From: Podaxis mareebaensis
Lineage: Eukaryota; Basidiomycota; Agaricomycetes; Agaricales; Agaricaceae
NCBI GenBank assembly: GCA_018524725.1
Contig: JAEUWP010000139.1
Coordinates: 666,863 to 730,862 of the forward strand
Direction of reading: 5' to 3'
DNA: 64,000 nt
The notes beneath the pieces are model-generated. The model made no database searches. It was not told where the DNA came from and saw only the letters and a list, made by a program, of their open reading frames with translations. Each line of letters opens with the position of its first letter. The first letter of the stretch is position 1. The translations under genes were made by a program, and so were the position numbers. Shown here in pieces: positions 1-12,754 of this stretch.

Positions 1-963
1 TCTAACTCAGGACATTGGCGCAAGACAGCAATCAAAGTTGATGGCGAAGGCGTCGAGCCATTGAAGTAGCCACCGAGTTTGAGAACGCGGAGTCCCTTCA
101 ATAGTCGTAAATCCCAACCGAAATTGAACGAGGTGAACGAGCATGATCGTAAGCGCGGGGTATTGCCAATGAAGAGAGGAGCCGTAGGAGTCGCTTGGTG
201 ATCTTCTTGTATTGAGTGATAGATATGGACAGAGAGCGTTTCCAGGAGCGGGGCGTCATCCTTCCATTGAAGGAGAGCTGCGTGTACCTGAGAACGGTTC
301 GGAACGCTCAAGGAAAACGATCTCGTGCGCCATAATGCAGGCCGGAAAAGATCCATCGCAAGCATCACTTGTTCGCTGACACTATACGGATAGTCCATCC
401 GAGGGGCAAAGTTGACAGTGATATCAAGGGGACACGACTTGGAACGCTCCAGTCGTCTACGTGCCTTTTCAACGGGATCATGGGGACTGACAGTGATCTT
501 TGCCCATAGGACCGGTGTATTCAACGCCACTTCAGCCCAATACCGGCTATAGCCCGAATCAGCATAAACACGGATTCCAGCGTATATTATTGACGCACCA
601 GACAAGCATCAGAGTCGGGACCATAATGGGATCCTCGTCACCCATCCCCAACACACCCATTATGAAGATAGACGACAAGAGTTCACTCGGCAGACGGATC
701 ACGGGAGACTGGAGACGAACCTCCTGCTCCAGTTGTGTCCTCAGGGCTTGGCGCTGGGACATCAACTCCGCCATCTGAGTGTCCAGGCTGTTGATTGCTT
801 CTCGGAGAGAGGAAATCTTCCCCTGGGGCATAGGCTGAGGGACATATGCATCATCATTCCTGGTATTGAGAAAATTTCGTTGGAAATTTGGGAATGAATT
901 GTAGGCCCTAGAAGTAGACGAAGGGAAATTGCTGAAGGGATCGCCAGCGGGGACAGGAGACAT
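1..963 (-). CDS. F-box-like protein with LRR-type region (3' end beyond window)
   Basis: Likely an SCF ubiquitin-ligase substrate adaptor. The N-terminal third has a short coiled coil (about residues 55-85, heptads around REAINSLDTQMAEL), followed by a typical basidiomycete F-box-like core: RLPSELLSSIF, then MLVCRYWAEVALNTPVLWAK. The core is interrupted by a 52-nt GT-AG intron at 547-598. Removing it joins MLVC to RYWAEVA in frame. The rest reads as the usual variable leucine-rich tail (LLKGLRVLKLGG) and remains open to base 1, so the gene is partial. The ATG at 963 is the only start upstream of the coiled coil. Such F-box genes are expanded and fast evolving in Agaricomycetes; the substrate is unknown. 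Confidence 0.85.
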
Positions 964-1499
964 GGGGGACAGGAAGGGGATGGATGGGTGTCCGAGGGAG
1001 CGCCTTAAATACTGAGAAGGAGGCGCTGCGTTGATACAGGATTAGCGAGGCCAGGAGGCCGGATGGACCTGGGAGGGATTTGTAACCGGAGTCAGCAGTG
1101 CGGCAGCGTGGGCGAACAGGGCGTACCTCGTTAGCAACGACAGCTAGGGACGGGAGGAGCGGGAGTGGGGAGAGGAGGGGTTATAAACATTTTGAGATTG
1201 GGTGCTGATAAAGGAGATGCAGTGCTTGTGTTCGGTGTAAGCACGAGGCGCAAAGCATGTAGATGTTTTACCAGCAAGTGGAACAGGGATCCAGAAAAAC
1301 TTGATGGGTGACCTGCAACGTGGGATGGTGTAATGAACATCTCTGCCACGAGGAACGCAACGAGGCAAATTCCTGCGCAATCCCCGATTGTTTTGCCACA
1401 CCGCTGCCTCGCGTCCGCTCTTTTGGGCCCTAACCGCCTTTTCCAGCCACGCAGAAAACCGGGCTTCTAGCATTCGTTCTAATACTCTGATACACTCGT
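964..1499. other. Intergenic region, no gene recognised
   Basis: Sequence between the start of the F-box gene and the 3' end of the PQ-loop gene. It should contain the F-box promoter. The short open frames here show no domain and no consistent splicing. Confidence 0.5.
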
Positions 1500-2728
1500 C
1501 TACTCTACAATTCCTCCGACCCGCCTGCCGAGTCTTCCATCCTGCGCCCGGTAATAAACAAATTGGCAAAGCACCTGCGTGTCCCAAAAAGGATGTGGGG
1601 TAAGCAGCAGCACGCCCAGCTCGGTTGAGCCACTTACAAATATATCCAACAACACAATCAACGAGCTCCCTGTTAACACCATTAGCACTGACCATCAGCT
1701 CCTCCCCTCGCTATCTTACCTGCCAGCCAGCTTGCGCTAATGAGTAGGTACTCCCACTCTGTGCTCCTGGCTAGAATGGACAACGAGTACGTGATGTTCC
1801 CGCACATCGCGAAGAAGAAAAGGGCAGGTGACAAACCCTCGCACCTGGTCGTAAAGTTTTTTACTGGGCAAGGAACATTACTTTTTTCTAGAACAACGCA
1901 ATGCAAAGCTATGATGCTCACTGATTTGTGGAATGCGTGCACCGATCTGCCCCAAAATTACAGACACGATTAAGCCTAATCGGTGGTCGGAGACAGAAAT
2001 GTACGTACAAAGAGCACAGCGCTCGACCACCCAAATAGTTGACTTTTCCACCAATCTTTGCTTGGTATGTCGGGCTTTGGAGCTTCTTTCTGTTCATCGC
2101 CTGTGATCCACCATGCCGTGGTTCCAACAATGCAAACAAAAACAAGGGCAGCCGTATAGCGAACTATCAAGGACCTTGTACTAAGGTGTTTACTCTCGTC
2201 TTGTTCCCCACCAGGTAGTAATGGTGTCCTTTCGCCATCTTCCACTGGTTTTGACTTGAAGAGTGGCTGACCACGTTTCCAGCGGTAGTAATAGATCTGG
2301 CAAAGCAGTGTGGTATCACACAGGGAATACTACGATCCTTGTCTAAGTATTGGATCGGCACTAGAATAAAATGGGAACTTACGTAGGACGCAAGAATGAT
2401 AATTGTTGGAAGTAAACCAGCGATCGCTGCGCCAGTGAGGTTGCACAGATCGCCGGCCAGCCATATCAATACAAACGACACGCTGAGACCCTCTCCAGAT
2501 TGCAATGCGTAGTTCTCGTAAATTTGAGGGGAGTAGACCACGATCCTGTGGATTTAATGAATGTGGGTGGCGCTAGTATGACCTGTCGGACTTACCAACA
2601 GGCGATTGATATCCAGCCAAACTAGCAACCAGCAGCCATTCGGATTGCGTAGATCAATAACATGGTTGAAACTTGATGCAAATGAGAAATTTGCTCACGA
2701 TGCTACTCAGGCTGTTGCTGGTGGTCAT
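1500..2728 (-). CDS. PQ-loop repeat transporter (vacuolar/lysosomal cationic amino acid exporter type)
   Basis: Seven-span MtN3/PQ-loop membrane protein of the yeast Ypq1-3/Rtc2 and PQLC2 family, about 270 residues. Family members export lysine/arginine or cystine-like substrates from the vacuole. The first PQ motif is VVYSPQIYENY after GWISIACW, followed by GEGLSVSFVLIWLAGDLCN. A second repeat follows a hydrophilic loop: KNFTTRCEGLSPALFFFA, then SASWLAGSSLIVLLDIFV. Several short introns are required. The first exon is 10 codons (MTTSNSLSSI) spliced in phase 0 to FGWIS, which is why the ATG at 2728 was chosen. The last intron (gtaagtgg...cag) joins LLDIF to VLCQFVYYR and the stop is at 1500. 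It is divergent from prohibitin-2 with about 350 nt between the starts. The exact substrate is inferred only from the family. Confidence 0.88.
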
Positions 2729-3084
2729 GGTACTCGTGGACGGTGGAATCCTACACCGGGCAAACGGGGGTATGGGTGGGCAAAAATTGCTCGTGACTTT
2801 GGGTTTCGTGACTCCAAAAGGTTGTCACATGGCACTAATGCATGTCCCCCGGCCTTCTTCAATATATAAGCCAAGATTTTTGTTGAGGATAGAGCATCGA
2901 GGAGTCGGAGGTGAGATTTGCAGTTTACAGCAGCACCTTAGTTACAAGCTTCATCTCGAGCTGGTCGTTTCCTACTGGTGCCTGATGGCCCACCTATTTT
3001 GGAAAAGTGACAGAATGTGTGACCATGAGGTGCCGTGTCACGTAGGTGCTCGCGTCGGTACGGCCATTTGTCACAAAATCCACC

Positions 3085-4416
3085 ATGGATGGTCAGGAAG
3101 CTTTCAGAAGATTGGCAAGGCAAATTCGAACCGTCGGTGGTGGTCCTGGGGGTGGTCCTGGGAAGGGTCTTTTTGCTGGAAGTGGCCTCCTAGTTGCCCT
3201 CGTCGCGGGCGGTTTTGCTCTGAATGCGAGTTTGTTCAACGGTATGTCTTCAGTCGTTCGGTAATGCGGTCAAGTGTTCTAACGCTTTCTAGTCGACGGT
3301 GGTCATCGCGCGATTAAATACAGTCGGTTAGTCCATTAACCTCTGCATACTCTGTCCTCCCTAACCTGCTTGGTTAGTATACACGGTGTGAAGGATGAGG
3401 TTTATAATGAAGGTACCCACCTAGTGGTATGTACTCTGACTTTGCGTGCTGCTTTATGTTATGACATTTGCTACTAGGTGCCTTGGTTTGAGACACCCAT
3501 TATTTTCGATATTCGCGCTAAGCCACGGAGCATTGCCAGCCTTACTGGAACAAAAGGTCAATAACCCAGTCTCTTTCCTATCGCGTGCTCATGGAGTGCA
3601 GACCTTCAAATGGTCAACATTACTTGCCGTGTTCTCTCTAGGCCCTCCATTAACAACCTCCCCGTAATTTACCGTGAACTCGGCCAAGACTATGATGAAA
3701 GAGTCCTCCCTTCCATTGTCAATGAAGTTCTAAAGAGTGTCGTGGCGCAGTTCAATGCCAGCCAATTGATCACTCAACGTGAACACGTACGTCGTCTTGC
3801 ATTGCGGCTGGCTTGTCTCTGAACGTTCTCCAGGTATCTCGTTTAGTCCGTGAAAACCTAACACAACGAGCCCTCCGCTTTAACCTCGTGCTTGACGATG
3901 TCTCAATCACACACGTCGCATTTTCTCCTGAATTCACCCACGCTGTCGAAGCCAAGCAGGTTGGTTGAGTGCCCGAGTTCAGAAGAAACATCTTTGACGC
4001 CTCTCAGGTTGCCCAACAAACTGCACTTCGTGCTGCTTTCCTGGTTGACCAAGCCATTCAGGAGAAACAGGTATGTCCATGAATATTCAAAATCAATCTT
4101 GTTTGCGAAATGACGCACTCACTCTTCGCAGTCTATTATCGTCCGCGCACAGGGTGAGGCCCAGGCGGCAGAGCTCGTCGGAGAATCATTGCGCAAGAAC
4201 AAGGGCTTCCTTGAGCTCCGTCGGCTTGAGGCAGCGAGGGATATTGCTGCACAACTAGCAGCGTCGGGAAACAAGGTTATGCTCGATTCCCAGAGTTTGC
4301 TCCTTAATGGCAAGTTTGTTCCGCCCGGCCTCCATTCAGATTCAAAACTAATCAATTCTGGCTTTTCACCAGTGGCTGGGAGTGATGCGAAGGAAATTCT
4401 CAAAGTTCCTAAATAG
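3085..4416 (+). CDS. PHB2: Prohibitin-2, mitochondrial inner membrane
   Basis: Subunit of the ring-shaped prohibitin complex of the inner mitochondrial membrane, which stabilises newly made respiratory proteins and regulates m-AAA protease. It has a Gly-rich N-terminus ([12 protein letters not shown]), one membrane segment ([18 protein letters not shown]) and then the SPFH/band-7 domain from [21 protein letters not shown] through [28 protein letters not shown] and [16 protein letters not shown] long C-terminal coiled coil follows ([30 protein letters not shown]). The start ATG at 3085 sits in a perfect CACCATGG context; an in-frame upstream ATG at 3046 is less likely. There are about seven short introns. 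The last appears to use a GC donor (4310-4372), giving [14 protein letters not shown]. About 310 residues, as expected. Confidence 0.95.
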
Positions 4417-4654
4417 TGTTGCCGAAACAATCACACACGTGTTTCCTTGTTTTCGTCTCTGTCGCATGGTATAATAACTTGAATCCTTCGATCCGTTCTC
4501 TGTCAACAAACGTTCACCATCGGGTCCTTGGTCGTCCTGGAAGTCCGATAAATTGTCACGTGATCGCGACCCTCAACGCGGAAGTGAACAAGAATCAAAT
4601 TACGTTTCACGTTAGACTTTTATCAGTTCGTTCTCTCACGTCTTACGATAAAAC

Positions 4655-7600
4655 ATGCCTCCCAAGAGGCAATTAAGCACAGCTAGCTCTGGTGTAAGGG
4701 GTGATGACAACACCTCTGAAGACGAAGCTCCAAACGTAAAGAAAGTCCGGTGGAATTCTGCAGCGACTAGCGGGGATAGTGCCAGTGAAAGTGAAGAGTC
4801 CGAAAATGATCACAGCAAGGTTTGTCCCTAGCATTCCAGAAGTACTAGACACTGAAAGTCAGGTATCCATGGCTATCTCTTGTTCATAGTATGGTTTCCT
4901 TGCAATCCACTTTACCGGCTACATGCTGATTTACAACGCTTTAAAGTGGTCGCATCGGTGCGGCCTACTTCCACCCCATCAACTGCGTCTTGTATCTTCT
5001 GGAGGACACACAAGAGTCGCACCACTTTGACCTCACCACTATGCGTGCGCTTCCATCTCATATATGGGTCAATATATGCGCTCATTTGGCATAAGTTCTG
5101 GAACAATCTTCACCTGATATCGTTATGACAAGCTCCAAGTCAGACGAGCATTTTATTGATACCGTGCGCGATTATTGTACGTCTTTCTGCTGCCGAGCAT
5201 GTGCATATGCTCATAATCGACAGCGGATACAACCAGCGCAACTTTTCAAATTAGGCCTCACAAAGAGTTTAATGCTACAAAGGGAAAAGACCGTTTACTA
5301 TACCTCAATCGTCTTGCAGATCTCCCGGTTGACGAACACGTGCCTCTCAATGATTCAAACCTTGCAGTTGCAGGCGCAAGTATGTCGCGTAGTGCATATG
5401 ACTTTATGCGTAAAAGACGTGGCGAAATGGGGGACCCGACCATAAAGCGATGGAATGCGTCCATCAGGTTGTCTAATTTTGCATGTACCGAGAACTCGCC
5501 GCTCTGTGTGCGTAATGGGCTTTTCGGTAATGCGAGTGCTGACACATAAGTAGATGTCGTCTGCCGGGGCCCTCATTGATTACCTTGTAAGGGAGCAAGC
5601 GATGAGCGATCTTGACGATGAGGGCATTCAGGGGCTTGAAATTCGAGATATTGAGATTCTTACGTTGTCAGTTCGCTTTAGACCACCCTTTATTGGCACT
5701 GATACTAAATCATCCGGCATGCAGAAACGAGGTCATGCACATAAACACGGACGCCCTTCTGTAAGGCGCGATTCATGTCGTTTATATCTAAACCTCATTG
5801 CCCAAAGATCTTTGCAGGTTTTCGAAAATGAAAGCCACGCTTCAGTTCATTCCGAGAAATTCAAGGAGGGTCTGTCCCTCTATGGTGAGCGGCGTTCCTC
5901 ATGCCTATTGTCTTTATTGAGACCCCATTCTTCAGGAACTCTCAATTATACCAAAACGGCGTTGGGGCGGTCTCTTCTCTATTCCTGGCTTCTTCGTCCT
6001 TCGCTCTCTCTCACCGTCATCAAGTCTCGACATGAAGCAGTGGCGTGCTTCTCCACGTCCGAAAATCTGATCCCTGCCAATACCATGCACAACCACCTGA
6101 AGGGGATTAAGAATGTGCCCCGAATTCTCACCATCATGAGAGCTGGTAAGATCAAACTTTCGGACTGGCAGGCACTCGCGAAAGTGGGTTCGCTCTTTTC
6201 TTGGGGAGTCGAGACCCAATTATGACCGTCATTTAAGCTTTCTGTTCACATTGTCATGTTGTGCGATACAATAACGAAGCTCCACGGTGGAAACGAGATC
6301 GATGTGGTCAAACGGGTATGTTCTCGTCAGAAACTAGAGACGGGATTCTCCCGAGTGTCTGATGTACTGCTGTTTTAGCTCTTGGCTGCAGTTGACATTC
6401 ACACTCTTAAAGAAATGGGGATCCGAGTAAATGATACCGTCCGCAGGATCTCACAGGTTCTTGACGAACTACAATATCTCATCTGGTCCCCTAGATTGAT
6501 TGGGAAGAATCCGCACTTGCCGAGAGAGTATGTGTTCGGCCAGGCATTGACGAAGAACTGGACAACAAAAAACATGCGTATCACGGCATCGACTCTATTT
6601 TGGTGCGAGCGCGTGGACCTTTTATTGTTCAAGGCCCTCACTTGGAATTCCTAGTCGAACGTCGCCCACCAAATCTCGCAAAAAGTTCCAACGAGCTTCG
6701 CAACCACACTTAACGTTGTTTATTTTCCACAGCTGGGTTCAGGTTTTCCGACCAGGTGATTTATGCCCTTACTGATGCAGGAGTGGATTAAGGCTATTTG
6801 ATATGTATTCCTCTTTTACAAGAATGGGAGACAGAAGTCACGCCAGTCCAAGAAGGCTGGACGTTGCAGGTATGGCTAAAACTTTGCCGTCCTCGTTTTT
6901 ACTAAAAAGATGCGTTTAGTTTTCTTCCGAGTAAGCAATCTGATACTACTTAAGTATGTCTCTTATCGTCCGTAGCGCGCATGCTTACTTCAAGTCTCCG
7001 GAGATGCACGGTAAGCTTTCCGAAGTGGAGTTATGTATACTCATTCACCGTTACTAGACATGGATACCTACATCGGGGACCTTCATTCAGCCATCGTCGA
7101 TCGGGAAATTGAAATTATCCAGGGGCTTCTTGAAGAAGTCCTCGCACACGACGAGATGATAGGAGACGTTTGTGACATCTGCGCCGAGTTGGATTGCCTG
7201 CTATCTTTTGCTGAGGCATCAAAGAACTGCAATTACAAGCAACCAGACATGGTGGACGAAAATGTCATTGAGATCATTGGAGGGCGGTGAGACCTTCCAA
7301 GCGTCATTGCAATTGACATATTTAAGCAACCTATCAATTTAGGCACCCGCTACTCGAGCAGGTGGTTGACGTATTTGTACCGAACGACACCAAGGTCGTT
7401 GGTGGGGCAGGAACCGATTCTCCTTTTCTCGATGAAGATGGAAAACCGGTGAATAGCATTTTGCTCTGTACAGGAGCTAACGCTTGTGGAAAGGTGATCG
7501 CAGTCTCAATCTATTAGTTCGCATCTCATACATTTCCAGAGCGTCTATTTGAAGCAGGTTTACCAAGCACCTTGTTATATTCCAGTCTTTTCACCCACCT

Positions 7601-8682
7601 CTTCTAGGTTGCCCTTATCCAGATCATGGCACAGGTGAGCGATCATCTAGAATGTCCAGCTTATATCCATGCCTTTGTAGATTGGATGGTACTAGCTTTG
7701 ATTAGCCTCCATGATCTGGATCTCATTCCGACAGTTTTGTACCTGCAGAATATGCTCGACTGGGTCTTGTTGATAAGAGTAATTTTCATTCTCAACTTTT
7801 ACGCGAACAACCCGTTGATTTATGTTCCCAGTATTTACTCGCGTGTCAACTCGTGAATCGGTCTCGAAAGTGCGGGCAGCCGAAACCTGACTAAACGTTG
7901 TCGTGACCAAGCTCTGGTACACAGGTTCAATCTGCTTTCATGACAGATCTCAATCAAGTCTCCTTATCGCTGCGGAATTGTACAAGCCGGTCCTTGATTC
8001 TTCTTGATGAATTCGGGAAAGGAACGCTATCCACCGGTGAGAGAGGCCAGTCGTTCTTGGATCAATCAGTCTTATGATTGACCGTTGCACTTCAGACGGC
8101 GCCGGCCTATTCTGCGGAGTTCTTAGGCACCTCTTGAATCGAGGTGCCGATTGTCCTAAAGTTCTTGCTGCGACACACTTCCACGACGTTTTCACTGAAG
8201 CATTATTGGGCCCTCGAGATGTCCCAATAACCTTTTGTCATATGCAAATTGTGTTCTGTACCGACGAAGTCAACCCTCTGGAGCGCGACGCGCCCATGAT
8301 CACTCCTCAACAGGACGGCATTAAGACAGGCTCGGGAGAGAGAATTACCTATCTTTACAGAGTGGCTGAAGGATTGTCTTTGGACTCTCATGCTGGGAAA
8401 TGTGCAGTTCTCTGTGGACTTCCCTCCCGCCTTGTCCACAGAGCAAAATATGTCAGGTGCAGTATCAAAAGCATAGATTCTCAGGTTGTGATACTTATTG
8501 CTTCTAGCGGCTTGATTTCTCAGCACGAGCTAAACCAGCTCCTTGACGAGGAGATGGGTGAGAAAGAACGGAGTGAGTTGAAAGCAGCTGAAGACATTTG
8601 TCGCAAGTTTCTTGCATGGCAGCTGGATGGACGGGATGGAAAAAGTACCAAGGACAGGCTAGCCGAGATTCTAGGTAGATAA
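4655..8682 (+). CDS. MSH5: MutS homolog 5 (meiotic crossover factor)
   Basis: MutS-family ATPase that pairs with MSH4 to form a clamp on meiotic recombination intermediates and promote crossovers; it has no mismatch-recognition domain. The start is [12 protein letters not shown] at 4655 with an acidic, Ser-rich leader. Recognisable blocks are [40 protein letters not shown] (MutS core), [19 protein letters not shown], and the ATPase domain. That domain has Walker [35 protein letters not shown], Walker [17 protein letters not shown] and AATHFHDVF. The C-terminus ends with [18 protein letters not shown] and RLAEILGR. More than ten short introns are needed; I did not place every boundary. About 880-900 residues, normal for the family. 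It lies 238 nt downstream of PHB2 on the same strand and is convergent with the phosphate carrier. Confidence 0.93.
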
Positions 8683-8839
8683 TTAGATCAAGGGCTGGGT
8701 ATTGTATCACGCTCTGTGATTCTATCAATCGGTAAAAAGTCCTCTTCTATTTCTCTTTGTGGATCTCAACTCCAGATCGTGCGCCCAACACTAGCGTGAC
8801 CATATGAAGTTAGAAACGGAGCCTGCGGAGATGCTTGAA

Positions 8840-10028
8840 CTACCCACCTTCTTTAATTCGCCCATACATTACAAACTGCGTCGAAATGAGACCGGCAGTC
8901 ATGATCATCCGTGGACCAAGTCCAGCGAATAAACCCTTAACCCCTGCTTCGTTCAGGATTTCGATTAGATGACGAGATATCGAACGTTTGGGGCCGTGTC
9001 CTTTGTTGATTTTGCTGAGCAGAGTGTCCGCAGGCTAAGGTTTCGAGGCATGAATATACGAGAATTGGATGAAACGAAAGCCGACGATACCTGGCTGAGC
9101 AGAGCTGCAGCGAATCCAGACATGATTCCGCTCCCCATGTCAATGCCGAACCTAGAGCTTGCAGTCAAAGATTTTCTCTGTTCTTCAGACATATTCCGGT
9201 ATACAAGTTCGTGACAAAATTCATTGACAGTGAATTGACCAATGGCAAAGGGTATCTGCCTATGGGGAAGATCAATAAGGCTGCGGAGGTGAAAGGGTGA
9301 AGAACCTTACTTGAAGAGGATAGGCACGAAGCCTGCATACATCTCTCGGAGACCTCCTTCGCGAGCCAGACGCGCAAATCCACTGACGAGACCCGTTGCA
9401 TAGTCCTTTTGTGACACGAGACGGATTCTCGTTGCTTCAAGCGGTGTGAGCAATATATCCGCAAAGAACCTGTTCAGGTGTTAATATCGAAAAGCGTTAA
9501 AATATTTCGTCAAGCTCACTCCGCGACGCTGGCAGCACCCAAGTAAATCGCCGTGCGGTATCTAACAGCGGTTTCTTGGTCCCCAGCTATGATTGCAAAC
9601 TGCCTCTTCCAACATTCATAGCCCGCAAACTTCGCACCGCCCTGGGCAAGGTACCCAACGGCCGTAGGACCGAACCCTGTCAATAATGTTCGTGGGCCCT
9701 CCGCAGAGATGATATGTCGTGTTCCGGAGATTAATGAGTGTGATTTAAACGAGGGATCCACCTGGATACGAGTCTTCACAACATCTATGGCTGTCAGGGA
9801 GAGAACGTACATTTAGGGGCGTGGATTAGAGGAATACGAGGGGCAGACTTACGCGTGACAGCTGCGTGGCTTAACCTGAATATCAATCGTCAGTTTGAAA
9901 TTCTGGCAAACCCAGAATAGGACAACGCACATAGCACCTAGCCCCCCAGCAGCAAAGAAGGATCCATAGTCGGAAAGGGTGAAGTTTGGAAGCACGAGCA
10001 ACTGGGGAGATGATTTATCGCGGTCCAT
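8840..10028 (-). CDS. Mitochondrial phosphate carrier
   Basis: Six-span mitochondrial carrier (SLC25) importing phosphate for ATP synthesis, of the yeast Mir1/Pic2 type. Three carrier repeats are visible. Repeat 1 is [20 protein letters not shown], with [16 protein letters not shown] and [11 protein letters not shown]. Repeat 2 is [19 protein letters not shown], with [19 protein letters not shown]. Repeat 3 contains [16 protein letters not shown] and [18 protein letters not shown]. The [13 protein letters not shown] and GPTAVGY signatures are typical of phosphate carriers. A micro-exon (GTTAAGCC...CACGC) supplies LSHAAVT between two introns near the N-terminus. The ATG at 10028 (MDRDKSSPQ) is preferred over an in-frame ATG at 10052. 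The stop at 8840 follows [11 protein letters not shown]. Confidence 0.92.
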
Positions 10029-10538
10029 GTCTGTTGCCGGCCTGCAAAACACCTGCTGGTATAATAGGGATGAGTTTATAACCGCTGGCTCTCAGAAGCC
10101 ACTGCAGATGACTTTAAATACAAGGGGCTCTAGGCTCTCCTTCGTATTCCGGTGATACCAACGACTGCAGGAGCAAATCGGGTCATGGTGCTCGCACACC
10201 TCTATGGAAAGGATGGTAGCTTATGAACCCCATGACGTCATGCCATGATAATGGTGTGCCGGCGGACGACGCGTCCTCAGCGGAGTCACACACCAGCGGT
10301 GGAACTTATATATGGGATCTTAATGTCAGCGCACTAACAGCAAGCACTCGAGCAGCACAGAAGGGGGTGAACGGCATACATCGTCGTGTTTAACGTAATA
10401 TCGAATCATATCCGTTCTCCCCGGAGACTTGTCCTGCGGAAAGGAATCCCGTTTTTAGTTTCATCTCCAACGCATGCTGTACGCACGCAAGGTACCAGAA
10501 AGTAACGAGTCCAGAAAGCAAGGAGTTGACAGACCCTC

Positions 10539-12754
10539 TCAACGATACTCCCCACATCTCTCCCACCCTAACTGGGCACCCCAGCACCTCCACATCCTTT
10601 GGACAACTTCCAACTTGGCATCACGTCCCAAATCTGGATCCTCCAAGTCATCGAGGTCTTCGAGGAACCCATCCCGTAACCTCGAGTTTGACGGAAGATA
10701 ATCAGCAGCATAGGAGCGCAAGCGGGCGAGGGAGAGGAGTAGAAGACCTGAGGGCAAGGATGCGACTTGTTGATTGTTGGCGGGTTGAGTTGCTAGGAGA
10801 CGTTCAATGCGCCTATGCGTTCTTCATTAGGTTTTCCAAGACAAAACAACAGGAGGGCAACACACCGCATGATGTCCCAAACAGCTCTTCTTTTGTGGAG
10901 ACCACCGTATCGTCCTCTTCCCCTTCCTCCTGCCCAAACGTGGGTGATGGCACCACCGGCAAGGTATACGATTGCCAATGCTGGAGCAACACCGACGAAC
11001 GCGAACGTCAATTCCTGTGACTTGAGTAGGCGATCGATACCAGTCAAAGCTTGGTCTATATCGACCTAAGAGCTATAAGTTACCGGCGGAAACAGAAGGA
11101 AAAGGACAGATACCTTTGCTTTTTGCACTTGAATGAAAACATTTCGCAAGAGTGTTCCAGCAATAGCACTCTTTAGGGGCTTGCGGATATCTTCTTCATA
11201 GACCTGCATGATTGGCGTCATGTCACCCAAGCGTATCTGTCTCGACAGAGCAACGAGCTGCTCGTCATTGTATTTCAGTTCATCCCTGGCCAGAGAAAGC
11301 GTCATGCGCTCCAAACTCTAAAGGATGCGAGTCAACTTCAAATGTCAATATTAAGGGACACAGTGGCATACTCACGTCAAGATCAGCAAGAACTCCTTCC
11401 CTCCTCACTAAAACACCCTCCTCGTCACCCGAACCACTCCGCACCGTCTTCAAAACATCACGTAAGGGCTCCAACAACCAACCTCTCACAAACCCTTTCA
11501 GCGTCTCAATTGCATCCTTTGCAACCTCCTCCAGACTCGCTCTCGAGGCATACAATGACCTACACGCAAGCAACGCAAGCGGCGGGAGTAACACAATCTT
11601 CGGCCAAACGAGAACCAAGGTACTTGGTCTCATCAACCCATTAGCTCTCAACATCCGCTTATGGGATTGAACCAACGTCGGCAGCGTCTCATGGGACAAG
11701 TGTGCTAAAGCCTGGATTGGCGAGGCATAATTCATGTCAGCATCGACGGCAGCCTTTTGGTCAAGGATTTCGACGAAGCGTTGGATCTTAGGAAGGAATT
11801 GGGTTGTGCCGGAGTAAGAGTATTCGGGATTGGTGAGGATTTCGGACAGGGTGTTGCGCATTTGAGAGAGCTGACCGAGTATTTCTGCGCGTTCGTTGCG
11901 GATATTTTCGAGTTCGCGTCGGTTTGAGCGGCATTCTTGGCGGGTTAGTGAAAGGGGGTAGGTGATACAGTTGGTGATTAGTGTGAAGTAGTAAGATAGT
12001 GTTCGTGTGATTTTTTCAGTGAACGAGATGCCTGGGGAGAAGGCTATGGGCGGATGGTGTAAAAAGGCAGTAACCGTCAACGAGGTTTTGGATAAGTGAG
12101 GAAAGAATGCGGTGGTTAGGACGCTAGGTCGGAATGGCGAAGTGAGAGATGTCGGGAAGAGTCTTGCTAGGGAGGAAGGGGTGAAAGTGGACAAGTTGAG
12201 GGGCAAATTTTGGGAGCGGACAGCTGCAACAACGGTCTCAATCACGTTGTAGAGCCGAATTGGTGTGGCTGAAAAGAAAGCATGAGGCGCCCGAACACGA
12301 ACAATTGAGGGTATAATATACTTTGCAACAAGTACCAAGCAACGTTCAGTCTGGAACGTTCGATGTCCCGCCACCACTCGGCTTCGGCCTCAACCTGGGT
12401 TGCCTGGGTCAAGTAGATGTCCATCGCCTCCGCGTACAAACCGACAGTGACTTTTCCGATGACAGCATTTTTCAACGCGTCCTCTTCGGCGTCCGTTTCT
12501 TTCGCCAAGGGGCCCTTGTCTTTCGATTCAAGCTGAGAAAGCACAGAAACAGCGTTCTGTATCTGCTGGGAATTGAGTGGTTGGGAGTGAGGGAACGACG
12601 CGAAGACAGTGTGGAGAGCGTGCTTGGCGGCAGAAACCGGTGCACTTGTCCCCCCTGCAGGCTCATCCACTGCCAATTCAGGTATGGTGAATGCCAGAGA
12701 CGGAGAGGATGCAGTGAGAGGATGCACGAAGTTGTCAATGAATTGCGAAGGCAT
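10539..12754 (-). CDS. NCA2: Nuclear control of ATPase protein 2 (NCA2-type, mitochondrial)
   Basis: Mitochondrial membrane protein related to yeast Nca2, which controls expression of the mtDNA-encoded ATP synthase subunits 6 and 8. Seen: the N-terminal block EAEWWRDIERSRLNVAWYLLQ, which splices to RLYNVIETVVAAVRSQNLPL; the central NRRELENIRNERAEILGQL, ATLVLVWPKIVLLPPL-like membrane segment; and LEPLRDVLKTVRSG. The C-terminal NCA2 domain then follows: SLARDELKYND, VYEEDIRKPLKSAIAGTLLR, a membrane segment (LTFAFVGVAPALAIVYLAGG) and IMRRIERLLATQPANNQQ. An intron ending at the CATAG near 10820 is needed to make DIM-RRIERLL, the family signature. The protein ends ERCGEYR at 10539. About 640 residues, as in homologues. 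Confidence 0.92.

Noticed and set aside
2673..3317. 214-codon plus-strand ORF overlapping the start of prohibitin-2
   Set aside because: Different frame from PHB2, covers the PQ-loop first exon on the other strand and reads as non-protein sequence.
11212..11670. 152-codon plus-strand ORF opposite NCA2
   Set aside because: It is the antisense shadow of a well-supported NCA2 exon.
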